NCBI GenBank assembly: GCA_023390705.1
Contig: JAEWCI010000530.1
Coordinates: forward strand, 1 to 16,929
Source: Pseudomonadota bacterium
Lineage (GTDB): Bacteria; Pseudomonadota; Alphaproteobacteria; Acetobacterales; Acetobacteraceae
Length of the DNA stretch: 16,929 bases
Direction: 5' to 3'
Shown here: piece after piece, positions 7,395-15,294 of the stretch
How the letters are laid out: each line of letters starts with the position of its first letter
How positions within the stretch are numbered: the first letter of the stretch is position 1
Made by a program: the position numbers and the translations under genes
The notes under the pieces: generated by a model
The model's database searches: none
Seen by the model: the letters and a program-made list of their open reading frames with translations, nothing else
Told to the model about the DNA's origin: nothing

Positions 7395-9305
7395 TCAGCG
7401 CCCGATCAGGAAGAGGGAGACGAAGAGGACGAGGCCGATCAGCATGGCGAAGGCGTAATGCGCCACGCGCCCCGTCTGCAGCCGGACCGCCCCGCGGGCA
7501 ACTCCAACCGCCAGCCCGGCCGCGCCATTCGGCATCCCGTCGATGATCTGCGCGTCGCCCACCTTCCAGAAGCTCACCGCCAGGCGCTGGGCAGGCCGGA
7601 CGAACAGGGCGTCATACAGCTCGTCGAAATACCACTTGTTCAGCAGGAACAGGTAAATCCCACGGAACGTCGTGGCCAGCCGGGCCGGGATGCCCGGTGC
7701 GACCATGTAGAAGAGATAAGCCAGCGCGATGCCCGCCAGGCCCATCACCGTCGGCGCCAGCGGCACCCAGGCAGGAACCTCATGCATGGCATGCAGGATG
7801 TGGTTGTGCTCTCCGTTGAAGATCGAGCCGTGCCAGAAGGCATGCTCATGCTCACCGATGAAGAGCGGCGCGAAGATAGCCCCGGTCAGCACCGCACCGG
7901 CAGCCAGCACCAGTAGCGGCACCAGCATGACGGCCGGGCTTTCGTGGACATGCTCCATGGTATGGGCATCCGCTCGTGGCCTGCCGTGGAAGGTCAGGAT
8001 AAGCAGGCGCCAGGAATAGAAGGCAGTGAGGAAGGCGGCCGCCATGCCGCAGATGAAGGCATAGGTACCGACCCCGCTGTGCGAGGCAAAGGCCGCTTCG
8101 AGGATGGCATCCTTGGAATAGTAGCCGGCGAAGAAGGGGATGCCCGCCAGCGCCAGGTTGCCGATCCACATCACCGCGTAGGTGACCGGGATCTTCTTCC
8201 AGATGCCGCCCATGTTGCGAATGTCCTGCTCATCCGACATGGCGTGGATGACGCTGCCGGCGCCCAGGAACAGCAGGGCCTTGAAGAAGGCATGGGTGAA
8301 GAGGTGGAACATCGCCACCTGATAGGCACCGACGCCCGCCGCGAAGAACATGTAGCCAAGTTGCGAACAGGTGGAATAGGCGATCACCCGCTTGATATCG
8401 TTCTGCACGCAGCCGATGGTCGCGGCAAACAATGCGGTGGAGGCGCCGACCATCGTGACGATGGCAAGGGCCGTCGGCGCATATTCCATCAGCGGCGACA
8501 TGCGCGCCATCAGGAAGACGCCGGAGGTTACCATGGTTGCCGCATGGATCAGCGCGGAAACCGGCGTCGGGCCCTCCATGGCATCCGGCAGCCAGGTGTG
8601 CAGGCCAAGCTGGGCCGACTTGCCGCAGGCGCCAAGGAACAGCAGCACACCGATCAACTCGATGGAGTTCACCCCAAGGAAGGTATCGCCGGTGTGCTGC
8701 GCCACCGCCCCGAAGATCACCGGGAATTCGATGCTGCCGAAGGTGAAGAAGGTGAGCGCCACGCCCAGCATGAAGAAAAGGTCGCCGACGCGGTTGACGA
8801 CGAAGGCCTTGATCGCCGCGCGGTTGGCGCTCTCGCGTTCGTACCAGTAGCCGATCAGCAGGTAGGAGGCGAGGCCGACGCCTTCCCAGCCGAAGAACAA
8901 CTGCACCAGGTTGTCCGCCGTCACCAGCATCAGCATCATGAAGGTGAACAACGAGAGGTAGGCGAAGAAGCGCGGAATCGTCGCATCATGCGACATGTAA
9001 CCCACGCTGTAGAGATGGATCAGCGTGGAGATGAAGGTGACCATCGCCACCATGACGACCGAAAGCGTGTCATAGCGCAGCGCCCAGGAAACCTCGAGCC
9101 CGCCGACATCCAGCCAGGTGACGATGTTCACCGTGGTAGGCTGGCTGCCCAGCGCAACCTCGACGAAAGCCAGGATGCCGCAGATCGCGGCCAGCACCAT
9201 GCAGAGCACGGTGGACCACTGCGCCGCCCGGTCGCCGATCCAGCGGCCGAAGAAGCCACTGATCGAGGCCCCGAGCAGGGGAAAGAAGACAGCGCCGACG
9301 AACAT
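7395..9305 (-). CDS. nuoL: NADH-quinone oxidoreductase subunit L
   Basis: Most distal proton-pumping subunit of complex I, with the long lateral amphipathic helix expected near the C-terminus. Its 636 residues are slightly more than in E. coli. The conserved glutamate lies in LFFGWEGVGLASYLLIGYWY (E141) and the proton-path lysine in GACGKSAQLGLHTWLPDAME (K229), followed by the HAATMVTSGVFL segment (254–265). The region after about residue 430 has a histidine-rich loop (EHVHESP, GEHEHAFWHG, GEHNHILHAMHE), which I also recall from other alphaproteobacterial NuoL proteins. The start ATG is 5 nt after the nuoK stop. Confidence 0.97.
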   Translation of the reverse strand: MFVGAVFFPLLGASISGFFGRWIGDRAAQWSTVLCMVLAAICGILAFVEVALGSQPTTVNIVTWLDVGGLEVSWALRYDTLSVVMVAMVTFISTLIHLYSVGYMSHDATIPRFFAYLSLFTFMMLMLVTADNLVQLFFGWEGVGLASYLLIGYWYERESANRAAIKAFVVNRVGDLFFMLGVALTFFTFGSIEFPVIFGAVAQHTGDTFLGVNSIELIGVLLFLGACGKSAQLGLHTWLPDAMEGPTPVSALIHAATMVTSGVFLMARMSPLMEYAPTALAIVTMVGASTALFAATIGCVQNDIKRVIAYSTCSQLGYMFFAAGVGAYQVAMFHLFTHAFFKALLFLGAGSVIHAMSDEQDIRNMGGIWKKIPVTYAVMWIGNLALAGIPFFAGYYSKDAILEAAFASHSGVGTYAFICGMAAAFLTAFYSWRLLILTFHGRPRADAHTMEHVHESPAVMLVPLLVLAAGAVLTGAIFAPLFIGEHEHAFWHGSIFNGEHNHILHAMHEVPAWVPLAPTVMGLAGIALAYLFYMVAPGIPARLATTFRGIYLFLLNKWYFDELYDALFVRPAQRLAVSFWKVGDAQIIDGMPNGAAGLAVGVARGAVRLQTGRVAHYAFAMLIGLVLFVSLFLIGR

Positions 9306-9310
9306 GGCCC

Positions 9311-9619
9311 TCAGCCCTTCAGGGTCGAGATTTCCTCGACCTCGATGCTGCCGCGGTTGCGGAAGTAGATGACGACGATAGCCAGCCCGATCGCGGCTTC
9401 CGCCGCGGCGACCGTGAGCACGAACATCGCGAAGACCTGCCCTGCCAGATCGTCCAGGGAGGCAGAGAAGGCGACGAAGTTCAGGTTCACCGAAAGCAGG
9501 ATCAGCTCGATCGACATCAGGATGATGATGACGTTCTTGCGGTTCAGGAAGATACCGAAGATGCCCAGGACCAGCAGGATGGCCCCGACCGTCAGGTAAT
9601 GCGCAAGTCCGATGGTCAT
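9311..9619 (-). CDS. nuoK: NADH-quinone oxidoreductase subunit K
   Basis: Small three-helix membrane subunit (102 residues; E. coli has 100) of complex I, related to MrpC, forming part of the fourth proton path. Both buried glutamates are present: E38 in LMSIELILLSVNLNF and E74 in VAAAEAAIGLAIVV. I chose the ATG at 9617–9619 because it gives the family start MTIGLAHYLTVG. A longer frame adds 14 Thr/Ala/Gly residues that are nuoJ sequence out of frame. The start comes 1 nt after the nuoJ TGA. A run of six G bases about 10 nt upstream, inside the nuoJ tail, may serve as its ribosome-binding site. Confidence 0.97.
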   Translation of the reverse strand: MTIGLAHYLTVGAILLVLGIFGIFLNRKNVIIILMSIELILLSVNLNFVAFSASLDDLAGQVFAMFVLTVAAAEAAIGLAIVVIYFRNRGSIEVEEISTLKG

Positions 9620-9620
9620 C

Positions 9621-10322
9621 TCAGTGGTGCCCCCCATGGCCGTGGCCGTGGTGGCCGTCATGCGTCACTGCCGGCTTCTCCTCCTCCGGCTGCGGCGGCC
9701 GCAGGATGCCAAGCTCGCGCAGGCCGGCGCCGCTCGGCACCGACTGCAGGGTGACGGAGCCGCTGCGCGCGATCTGGGCGGCAATGCTCTGTCGGCGGGT
9801 GCCCGGCCGCTCGCGGTGTGTCAGCACGATGGCGCCGATCATGGCCACAAGCAGGACCAGGCCGGCTGCCTGGAAAAGATAGATATAATCGGTGTAGAGC
9901 AGCCGCCCCAGCGCCTCGGTATTGGTCACGCCGCTGCCCGGATTGGGCGCCAGCCGCAGCTCACCCGTCGCCTGGTCGGCGAAGCGCCAACTGCCGAGCA
10001 CGAAGACCAGTTCCAGCAACAGGATGCCGCCAATGACGGCGCCGATCGGGGCGTAGCGCTGGAAGCCCTCGCGCAGCCGCGCGAAGTCGATGTCCAGCAT
10101 CATCACCACGAACAGGAACAGCACCGCAACGGCACCGACATAGACGATGACGAGGATCATCGCGAGGAACTCGGCACCGGCGATCAAAAACAGCGCCGCG
10201 GCATTGAAGAAGGCCAGGATGAGGAAAAGGACGCTGTGCACCGGATTGCGCGAGGTCACCACCATGACCGCACTGGCGATCAGGATGGCCGCGAAAAGAT
10301 AGAAGGCGAGCGCGGCAATCAT
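9621..10322 (-). CDS. nuoJ: NADH-quinone oxidoreductase subunit J, with His-rich C-terminus
   Basis: Membrane subunit of complex I (233 residues) next to NuoH and NuoK. The N-terminal half has about four to five helices. It includes the conserved EFLAMILVIVYVGAVAVLFL segment (about 57–76), home of the π-bulge helix that links quinone reduction to pumping, then the VVMMLDID boundary. A last helix (LFQAAGLVLLVAMIGAIVLT) precedes HRERPGTRRQ. Beyond it is a polar tail of roughly 60 residues ending in HDGHHGHGHGGHH, with seven histidines in the last 13 positions. The ATG at 10320–10322 has AGGAGG 6–7 nt upstream. A longer in-frame ORF start at 10541 is nuoI sequence read out of frame and is rejected. 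Confidence 0.96.
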   Translation of the reverse strand: MIAALAFYLFAAILIASAVMVVTSRNPVHSVLFLILAFFNAAALFLIAGAEFLAMILVIVYVGAVAVLFLFVVMMLDIDFARLREGFQRYAPIGAVIGGILLLELVFVLGSWRFADQATGELRLAPNPGSGVTNTEALGRLLYTDYIYLFQAAGLVLLVAMIGAIVLTHRERPGTRRQSIAAQIARSGSVTLQSVPSGAGLRELGILRPPQPEEEKPAVTHDGHHGHGHGGHH

Positions 10323-10366
10323 CGCGGGCCTCCTGCAGGGCCGAAAGTGGTCATGGCGTCGTCCAT
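10319..10366 (-). CDS. Possible 15-codon leader ORF ending on the nuoJ start
   Basis: In the 73-nt nuoI–nuoJ gap an ATG (10364–10366) opens a frame reading MDDAMTTFGPAGGPR and stops at a TGA that overlaps the nuoJ ATG (ATGA). Its last codons contain the AGGAGG that serves nuoJ. That geometry would couple nuoJ translation to the short ORF. Its own ribosome-binding site is poor: the nearest G-run lies in the loop of the upstream hairpin. It may be chance. No family is recognised. Confidence 0.2.
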   Translation of the reverse strand: MDDAMTTFGPAGGPR

Positions 10367-10370
10367 CTGC

Positions 10371-10391
10371 GCGGGCCGTCCCCCGGCCCGC
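10371..10391 (-). other. Intercistronic hairpin after nuoI
   Basis: A perfect 7-bp stem of pure G/C (10371–10377 with 10385–10391) with a 7-nt loop begins 4 nt after the nuoI stop on the minus strand. It has no T-tract, so it is not a terminator. It lies in the only sizeable gap inside the operon. It could stabilise an upstream mRNA fragment or tune the nuoI/nuoJ expression ratio. Confidence 0.35.
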
Positions 10392-10395
10392 CGGT

Positions 10396-10884
10396 TCAAC
10401 GATAAGGTGCGTCCAGTTCCAGGCGCTTGGCGATCTCGGGTTCCCACCGGTCCCCGTTCGCCAGCAGCCGCGACTTGTCGTAGAGCAGCTCTTCGCGGGT
10501 TTCGGTCGAGAATTCGAAATTCGGGCCTTCGACGATGGCATCCACCGGGCAGGCTTCCTCGCACATGCCGCAATAGATGCACTTCACCATGTCGATGTCG
10601 TACCGCGTGGTACGGCGGCTGCCATCCTCACGCGGCTCGGCCTCGATGGTGATGGCCTGGGCAGGGCAGATCGCCTCGCATAGCTTGCAGGCGATGCAGC
10701 GCTCCTCGCCGTTCGGGTAGCGGCGAAGCGCATGCTCCCCCTTGAAGCGCGGCGACAGCGGCCCCTTCTCGTAGGGGTAGTTGATGGTCACCTTGGGCTT
10801 GAAGAAATACTTCAAGGTCAGCGCCATGCCCGAGACCAGCTCGGACAGCAGCAGGCTGCGCGCGATGCGATCGAGCGTTGCCAT
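10396..10884 (-). CDS. nuoI: NADH-quinone oxidoreductase subunit I (2×[4Fe-4S])
   Basis: Ferredoxin-like subunit of the peripheral arm that carries clusters N6a and N6b toward the N2/quinone site. Its 162 residues are typical of alphaproteobacteria. Two complete CxxCxxCxxxCP motifs are present: CIACKLCEAICP (C63, C66, C69, C73) and CIYCGMCEEACP (C102, C105, C108, C112). The N-terminal amphipathic stretch (about 10–30) anchors it to the membrane surface. The ATG at 10882–10884 has GAGGA overlapping the end of nuoH (TGAGAGGAACC). A longer ORF reaching 11499 is out-of-frame nuoH sequence. Confidence 0.97.
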   Translation of the reverse strand: MATLDRIARSLLLSELVSGMALTLKYFFKPKVTINYPYEKGPLSPRFKGEHALRRYPNGEERCIACKLCEAICPAQAITIEAEPREDGSRRTTRYDIDMVKCIYCGMCEEACPVDAIVEGPNFEFSTETREELLYDKSRLLANGDRWEPEIAKRLELDAPYR

Positions 10885-10892
10885 GGTTCCTC

Positions 10893-11903
10893 TCAGGCCG
10901 GCAGCCAGCCGGCCAGCTTCAGCACGGCTGCGGTGATGACAAGCCAGACCAGGCTGAAGGGCAGGAACACCTTCCAGCCCAGCCGCATCAGCTGGTCGTA
11001 GCGGTAGCGCGGGAAGGTCGCCCGCACCCAGATGAAGACGAAAAGACAGAGCGCGATCTTCAGCGCGAACCAGACCGGCCCCGGGACCCAGGTGAAGGGC
11101 TCCATCCCGATCGGCGGCAGCCAGCCGCCGAGGAACAGGATGGTGGTCAGTGCCGACATCAGCATCATGTTCGCGTATTCGCCCAGGAAGAACAGGGCGA
11201 AGGACATCGAGCTGTATTCGACGAAGAAGCCCGCCACCAGCTCGCTCTCGCCTTCCGGGAGATCGAAAGGCGCGCGGTTGGTTTCCGCCAGCGTACTGAT
11301 GAAGAAGATGATGAACATCGGGAAGAGCGGGATGAAGAACCACACCCGTTCCTGCGCCCGCACCACCTCGGTCAGGTTCAGCGAACCGACGCAGAGCAGC
11401 ACGGTAACAATCACGAAGCCCATGGAGACTTCGTAGCTCACCATCTGCGCGGCGGAGCGCAGCGCGCCGAGGAAGGCGTATTTGGAGTTGCTCGCCCACC
11501 CGGCAATGATGATGCCATAGACACCGAGCGAACTGATGGCGAAGAGGTAGAGCACGCCGACATTGATGTCGGCGATAGCCCAGCCGTCATTCACCGGAAT
11601 GACCGCCCAGGCCAGCATCGCCAGCATGAAGAGCAGCATCGGCGCGAGGATGAAGAGCAAGCGATTGGCCCCGGAGGGGATGATCGTCTCCTTCATCAGC
11701 ATCTTGATAGCGTCGGCGAAGGGTTGCAGCAGGCCCAGGGGGCCGACCACATTCGGCCCCTTGCGCAGCTGCATGGCGGCCAGGACCTTGCGCTCCGCCC
11801 AGGTCAGATAGGCAACGCCAATCAGCACCGGCACCAGCAGGGCCAGTGTCTGCGCCACGGTGATCGCCAGCACGCCAACCGGCGAGGAGAGGAACTCGTT
11901 CAT
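10893..11903 (-). CDS. nuoH: NADH-quinone oxidoreductase subunit H
   Basis: Membrane subunit that forms much of the quinone tunnel and the heel joining the two arms of complex I. It has 336 residues and about eight to nine helices. Family hallmarks are visible: TWAERKVLAAMQLRKGPN (34–51), GLLQPFADAIKMLMKE (57–72), ALRSAAQMVSYEVSMG (147–162) and the acidic loop ETNRAPFDLPEGESELVAG (207–225) that lines the quinone entry. The ATG at 11901–11903 lies 6 nt after the nuoG TAG, with AGGACAGG just ahead. It is followed 8 nt later by nuoI. Confidence 0.97.
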   Translation of the reverse strand: MNEFLSSPVGVLAITVAQTLALLVPVLIGVAYLTWAERKVLAAMQLRKGPNVVGPLGLLQPFADAIKMLMKETIIPSGANRLLFILAPMLLFMLAMLAWAVIPVNDGWAIADINVGVLYLFAISSLGVYGIIIAGWASNSKYAFLGALRSAAQMVSYEVSMGFVIVTVLLCVGSLNLTEVVRAQERVWFFIPLFPMFIIFFISTLAETNRAPFDLPEGESELVAGFFVEYSSMSFALFFLGEYANMMLMSALTTILFLGGWLPPIGMEPFTWVPGPVWFALKIALCLFVFIWVRATFPRYRYDQLMRLGWKVFLPFSLVWLVITAAVLKLAGWLPA

Positions 11904-11909
11904 CCTGTC

Positions 11910-13970
11910 CTACTCCGCCGCCAGCCGCGCCTGGGGCGCATGGATGCGCGCGCATTCCGCCATGGTGTCGGAAGCGCGGCTGATGCTGTCCGTCTGGTAG
12001 TAGTTGGCCAGCGGCATGATGAAGGGCGCGTCCGACAGCGCCGCGAAGCCGCCGGCGGGGCCATTGATGTCCGTGCAGCCACGCCTCTCCAGCGTCTCGG
12101 CCACGCCGAATACGGGGTTCGCCGCGACCAGCGCTTCCCGCACCTCGGCAAGGTTGTCATAGGGCAGCGGCTTGCCCAGCGTGGCGCTTGCGGCGCGGAT
12201 GATCTTCCAATCCTCCCGGGCCTCACCCGGCGGATAGACGGCCAGACGGCCGCGCTGCACCCGTCCCTCGGTATTCACCCAGGTGGCGTCCTTCTCGGTA
12301 TAGGCAGCACCGGGCAGGATCACATCAGCCCGCGCCGCCACCGCCTCGCCATGATGGCCCTGACAGATCACGAAGGTGGAGGCCGGGATGCGCGCCGCAT
12401 CGACACCCTCGGCACCGAGCAGCCACAGCGCATCCACACCACCGGAGAGCATGGCGCCGATATCCTTGCCGCCCGCACTCGGCAGGAAACCGAGATCCAG
12501 CGCGCCGTGCTGGCCACCGAACTGATGCAGCAGGTTGAAGCCGTGCCAGTCGGCCTGCAGTATGCCGGTCTGCGCAGCCACTTGCCACGCCGCCGCCAGC
12601 ACCGCCGCGCCATCCGGCCGCGCCAGCGCCCCACGGCCAAGGATCAGCATCGGCCGCTTGGCCGCCTTCAGCACCTCGACGAAACGGTGCGTGCCACCGG
12701 CCAGAGCGCGCAGCGTCGCGCCACCCTCACCCAGCCAGTCGTGGCCGTAAGTAAGGTTCAGGCCGCGCGGTCCGATGAATCCCACCGGGAAATTGCCAGC
12801 CAGCACCCGCTTGCGGATGCGGGCGTTCAACACTGGCGCCTCGGTCCGCGGGTTGCTGCCGATGATCAGCAGCGCATCCGCCTCCTCGATGCCGGCGATG
12901 GAGGTGTTGAAGCTGTAGAAGTCGCGCCGGGAGCCATCAATCGCCGCGCCATCGGTGCGGCAGTCGAGATTGGTGCTGCCAAGGCTGGCCATCAGCTGCT
13001 TCAGCGCCAGCAGTGCTTCGCTATCGGCCAGAGGCCCGGCAATGGCGCCGATGAGATCACCCGGCATGCCCTTCAGCTTCGCGGCGATGGCGGCGAAGGC
13101 TTCGCCCCAATTGGCGGGCTTCAGTTCACCATTCCGGCGAAGCCAGGGGCGATCCAGGCGGCGCCGCTTCAGCCCGTCGAAGGAGAAACGGCTGCGGTCG
13201 CCGAGCCATTCCTCGTTCACGTCATCATTGACGCGTGGGAGGATGCGCAGCACTTCACCGGATCGGCTGTCGATACGGATACTGGCACCGACCGCGTCCA
13301 GCACGTCCACACTGTCCGTCTTGCGCAGCTCCCAGGGCCGGCTGACGAAGGCGTAGGGGCGCGAGGTCAGGGCACCGACCGGGCAGATATCAATCAGGTT
13401 GCCGGAAAGCTCGCTCTCTATCGCCTTCTCGACATAGGTGCCTACTTCCATGTTCTCGCCGCGGTTGGTCGCGCCGAGCTCGTGCGTGCCGGCGATCTCC
13501 GCGGTGAAGCGGATGCAGCGGGTGCACTGGATGCAACGGGTCATGATCGTCTTGATCAAGGGACCCATGTACTTGTCCTTGACCACCCGCTTTTCTTCCA
13601 GGTAGCGGCTGCGGTCGCCGCCATAGGCCATGGCCTGGTCCTGGAGATCGCACTCGCCGCCCTGGTCGCAGATCGGGCAGTCCAGCGGGTGGTTGATGAG
13701 CAGAAACTCCATCACCCCGCGGCGGGCCTTGCGGACCATCTCGCTGTCGGTGAAGACCTTCATGCCGTCAGCGACCGGGAAGGCACAGGAAGCGACCGGC
13801 TTCGGCGCCTTCTCCACCTCCACCAGGCACATCCGGCAGTTGCCGGCGACGCTCAGCCGCTCATGGTAGCAGAAGCGCGGGATCTCCACGCCGGCCGCTT
13901 CGCAGGCCTGCAGAACGGAGGCGCCGTTCGGCACCTCTACCTCGAGCCCGTCAATGGTAACTTTTGCCAT
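11910..13970 (-). CDS. nuoG: NADH-quinone oxidoreductase subunit G
   Basis: Largest peripheral-arm subunit (686 residues), passing electrons from NuoF along iron–sulfur clusters. Residues 1–80 form a [2Fe-2S] ferredoxin domain (N1b: C34, C45, C48, C62). Cluster N5 has the usual His ligand (H94, C98, C101, C107) and N4 uses C146, C149, C152 and C196 (ICPVGAL). The remainder is a molybdopterin-oxidoreductase-like domain without its cofactor role. The extra cluster N7 of E. coli is absent: no CxxC group follows residue 200. The ATG (13968–13970) is 6 nt after the nuoF TAG, with GGAG just upstream. The stop is TAG at 11910–11912. Confidence 0.97.
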   Translation of the reverse strand: MAKVTIDGLEVEVPNGASVLQACEAAGVEIPRFCYHERLSVAGNCRMCLVEVEKAPKPVASCAFPVADGMKVFTDSEMVRKARRGVMEFLLINHPLDCPICDQGGECDLQDQAMAYGGDRSRYLEEKRVVKDKYMGPLIKTIMTRCIQCTRCIRFTAEIAGTHELGATNRGENMEVGTYVEKAIESELSGNLIDICPVGALTSRPYAFVSRPWELRKTDSVDVLDAVGASIRIDSRSGEVLRILPRVNDDVNEEWLGDRSRFSFDGLKRRRLDRPWLRRNGELKPANWGEAFAAIAAKLKGMPGDLIGAIAGPLADSEALLALKQLMASLGSTNLDCRTDGAAIDGSRRDFYSFNTSIAGIEEADALLIIGSNPRTEAPVLNARIRKRVLAGNFPVGFIGPRGLNLTYGHDWLGEGGATLRALAGGTHRFVEVLKAAKRPMLILGRGALARPDGAAVLAAAWQVAAQTGILQADWHGFNLLHQFGGQHGALDLGFLPSAGGKDIGAMLSGGVDALWLLGAEGVDAARIPASTFVICQGHHGEAVAARADVILPGAAYTEKDATWVNTEGRVQRGRLAVYPPGEAREDWKIIRAASATLGKPLPYDNLAEVREALVAANPVFGVAETLERRGCTDINGPAGGFAALSDAPFIMPLANYYQTDSISRASDTMAECARIHAPQARLAAE

Positions 13971-13976
13971 CGGACG

Positions 13977-15290
13977 CTACTCCGCCGCCATCGGCAGCGT
14001 GGGCATGGGCGAGCCCTTGCTGGCCTTGTAGGCGGCAATGCGTTCTTCCATCATCGGCCGGAAGTGGCGGATAAGCCCCTGCACCGGCCAGACGCCGCCA
14101 TCCGCCAGGGCGCAGATGGTGTGCCCCTCGATCTGCCGCGTCACCTGTTCCAGCACGTCGATCTCGGCCACCTCGGCGCGGCCTTCGACCATCCGGTCCA
14201 TCATGCGCTTCACCCAGCCCATGCCCTCGCGGCAGGGGGTGCACTGGCCACAGCTTTCGTGCTTGTAGAAGGCCGAGAGCCGGGCGATTGCCTTGATCAG
14301 GTCCGTGCTCTTGTCCATCACGATCACGCCCGCGGTGCCGAGGCCCGATTTCTGGTCGCGCAGCGCGTCGAAGTCCATCAGCACGTCGTCGCAGATCGCC
14401 TTGGGCAGCATCGGCGTCGAAGAGCCGCCGGGGATCACCGCCAGAAGGTTGTCCCAGCCGCCGCGCACGCCGCCGGCATGGCGCTCGATGAGCTCCTTCA
14501 TCGGGATGCTCATCTCCTCCTCCACATTGCAGGGCTTGTTCACATGGCCCTGGATGCAGAAAATCTTGGTGCCGCTGTTGCGCGGCCGGCCGAATCCGGC
14601 GAACCAGGCGGCGCCGCGGCGCAGGATGGTCGGCACCACCGCGATGGTCTCCACGTTGTTCACCGTGGAGGGGCAGCCATAAAGCCCGACGGCCGCAGGG
14701 AATGGCGGCTTCAGCCGCGGCATGCCCTTCTTGCCTTCCAGGCTTTCGATCAGCGCGGTTTCCTCGCCGCAGATATAGGCGCCGGCGCCGCGATGTACGT
14801 AGAGATCGAAGTCGAACCCGGTACCGCAGGCATTGGGGCCAATCAGCCCCGCCTCATAGGCCTCGTCGATCGCGGCCTGGAGTACCAGGTGCTCGTTGTA
14901 GTATTCGCCACGCACATAGATGTAGCCGGCATTGGCGCCCATCGCGGCGCCGGCGATCAGGCAGCCTTCGATCAAGGTGTGCGGATCATGCCGCAGGATG
15001 TCCCGGTCCTTGCAGGTGCCGGGCTCCGATTCGTCGGAATTGACCACCAGATAGTGCGGCCGGCCGTCGCTCTGCTTCGGCATGAAGGACCATTTCATAC
15101 CGGTGGGGAAGCCCGCGCCGCCGCGGCCGCGCAGGCCGGATTCCTTCACCTGCTCGATGATCCAGTCGCGGCCCTTCAGGATGATCTCCTTCGTGCCGTC
15201 CCAGTTCCCGCGCCGGCGCGCCGCCGGCAGGCGCCAGTCCTGGAGGCCGTAGAGGTTGGTGAAGATGCGGTCCTTGTCGGAAAGTGCCAT
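13977..15290 (-). CDS. nuoF: NADH-quinone oxidoreductase subunit F (NADH/FMN-binding)
   Basis: Binds NADH, FMN and cluster N3 at the tip of the cytoplasmic arm; this is where NADH is oxidised. The 437-residue length is typical. The FMN/NADH glycine-rich loop GLRGRGGAGFPTGMKW (52–67) is present, as are VNSDESEPGTCKDR (83–96) and GAGAYICGEETALIESLEG (168–186). The N3 [4Fe-4S] ligands are SCGQCTPCREG (C347, C350, C353) plus C393 in HTICALADG. The ATG (15288–15290) is 4 nt after the nuoE TAG. NuoE and NuoF work as a unit with NuoG, and the genes are kept together here. Confidence 0.97.
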   Translation of the reverse strand: MALSDKDRIFTNLYGLQDWRLPAARRRGNWDGTKEIILKGRDWIIEQVKESGLRGRGGAGFPTGMKWSFMPKQSDGRPHYLVVNSDESEPGTCKDRDILRHDPHTLIEGCLIAGAAMGANAGYIYVRGEYYNEHLVLQAAIDEAYEAGLIGPNACGTGFDFDLYVHRGAGAYICGEETALIESLEGKKGMPRLKPPFPAAVGLYGCPSTVNNVETIAVVPTILRRGAAWFAGFGRPRNSGTKIFCIQGHVNKPCNVEEEMSIPMKELIERHAGGVRGGWDNLLAVIPGGSSTPMLPKAICDDVLMDFDALRDQKSGLGTAGVIVMDKSTDLIKAIARLSAFYKHESCGQCTPCREGMGWVKRMMDRMVEGRAEVAEIDVLEQVTRQIEGHTICALADGGVWPVQGLIRHFRPMMEERIAAYKASKGSPMPTLPMAAE

Positions 15291-15294
15291 CGGC

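Noticed and set aside
5919..7916. Plus-strand open frame of 665 codons opposite nuoM and nuoL
   Set aside because: Same explanation: antisense to certain complex I genes and compositionally a shadow (His, Glu, Gln, Asp, Gly). No recognisable domain.
9621..10541. 306-residue NuoJ with a long N-terminal extension
   Set aside because: The extra 73 residues are out-of-frame nuoI sequence and the gap. The ATG at 10322 has a strong ribosome-binding site and the family start.
10396..11499. NuoH–NuoI fusion-like frame of 367 residues
   Set aside because: The upstream 205 residues are nuoH DNA read in the wrong frame. The real nuoI begins at 10884 with its own ribosome-binding site.
13200..13400. 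Missing N7 cluster ligands in NuoG as a possible defect
   Set aside because: N7 occurs only in some lineages such as E. coli. Its absence is normal for alphaproteobacterial NuoG, and all ligands for N1b, N4 and N5 are present.
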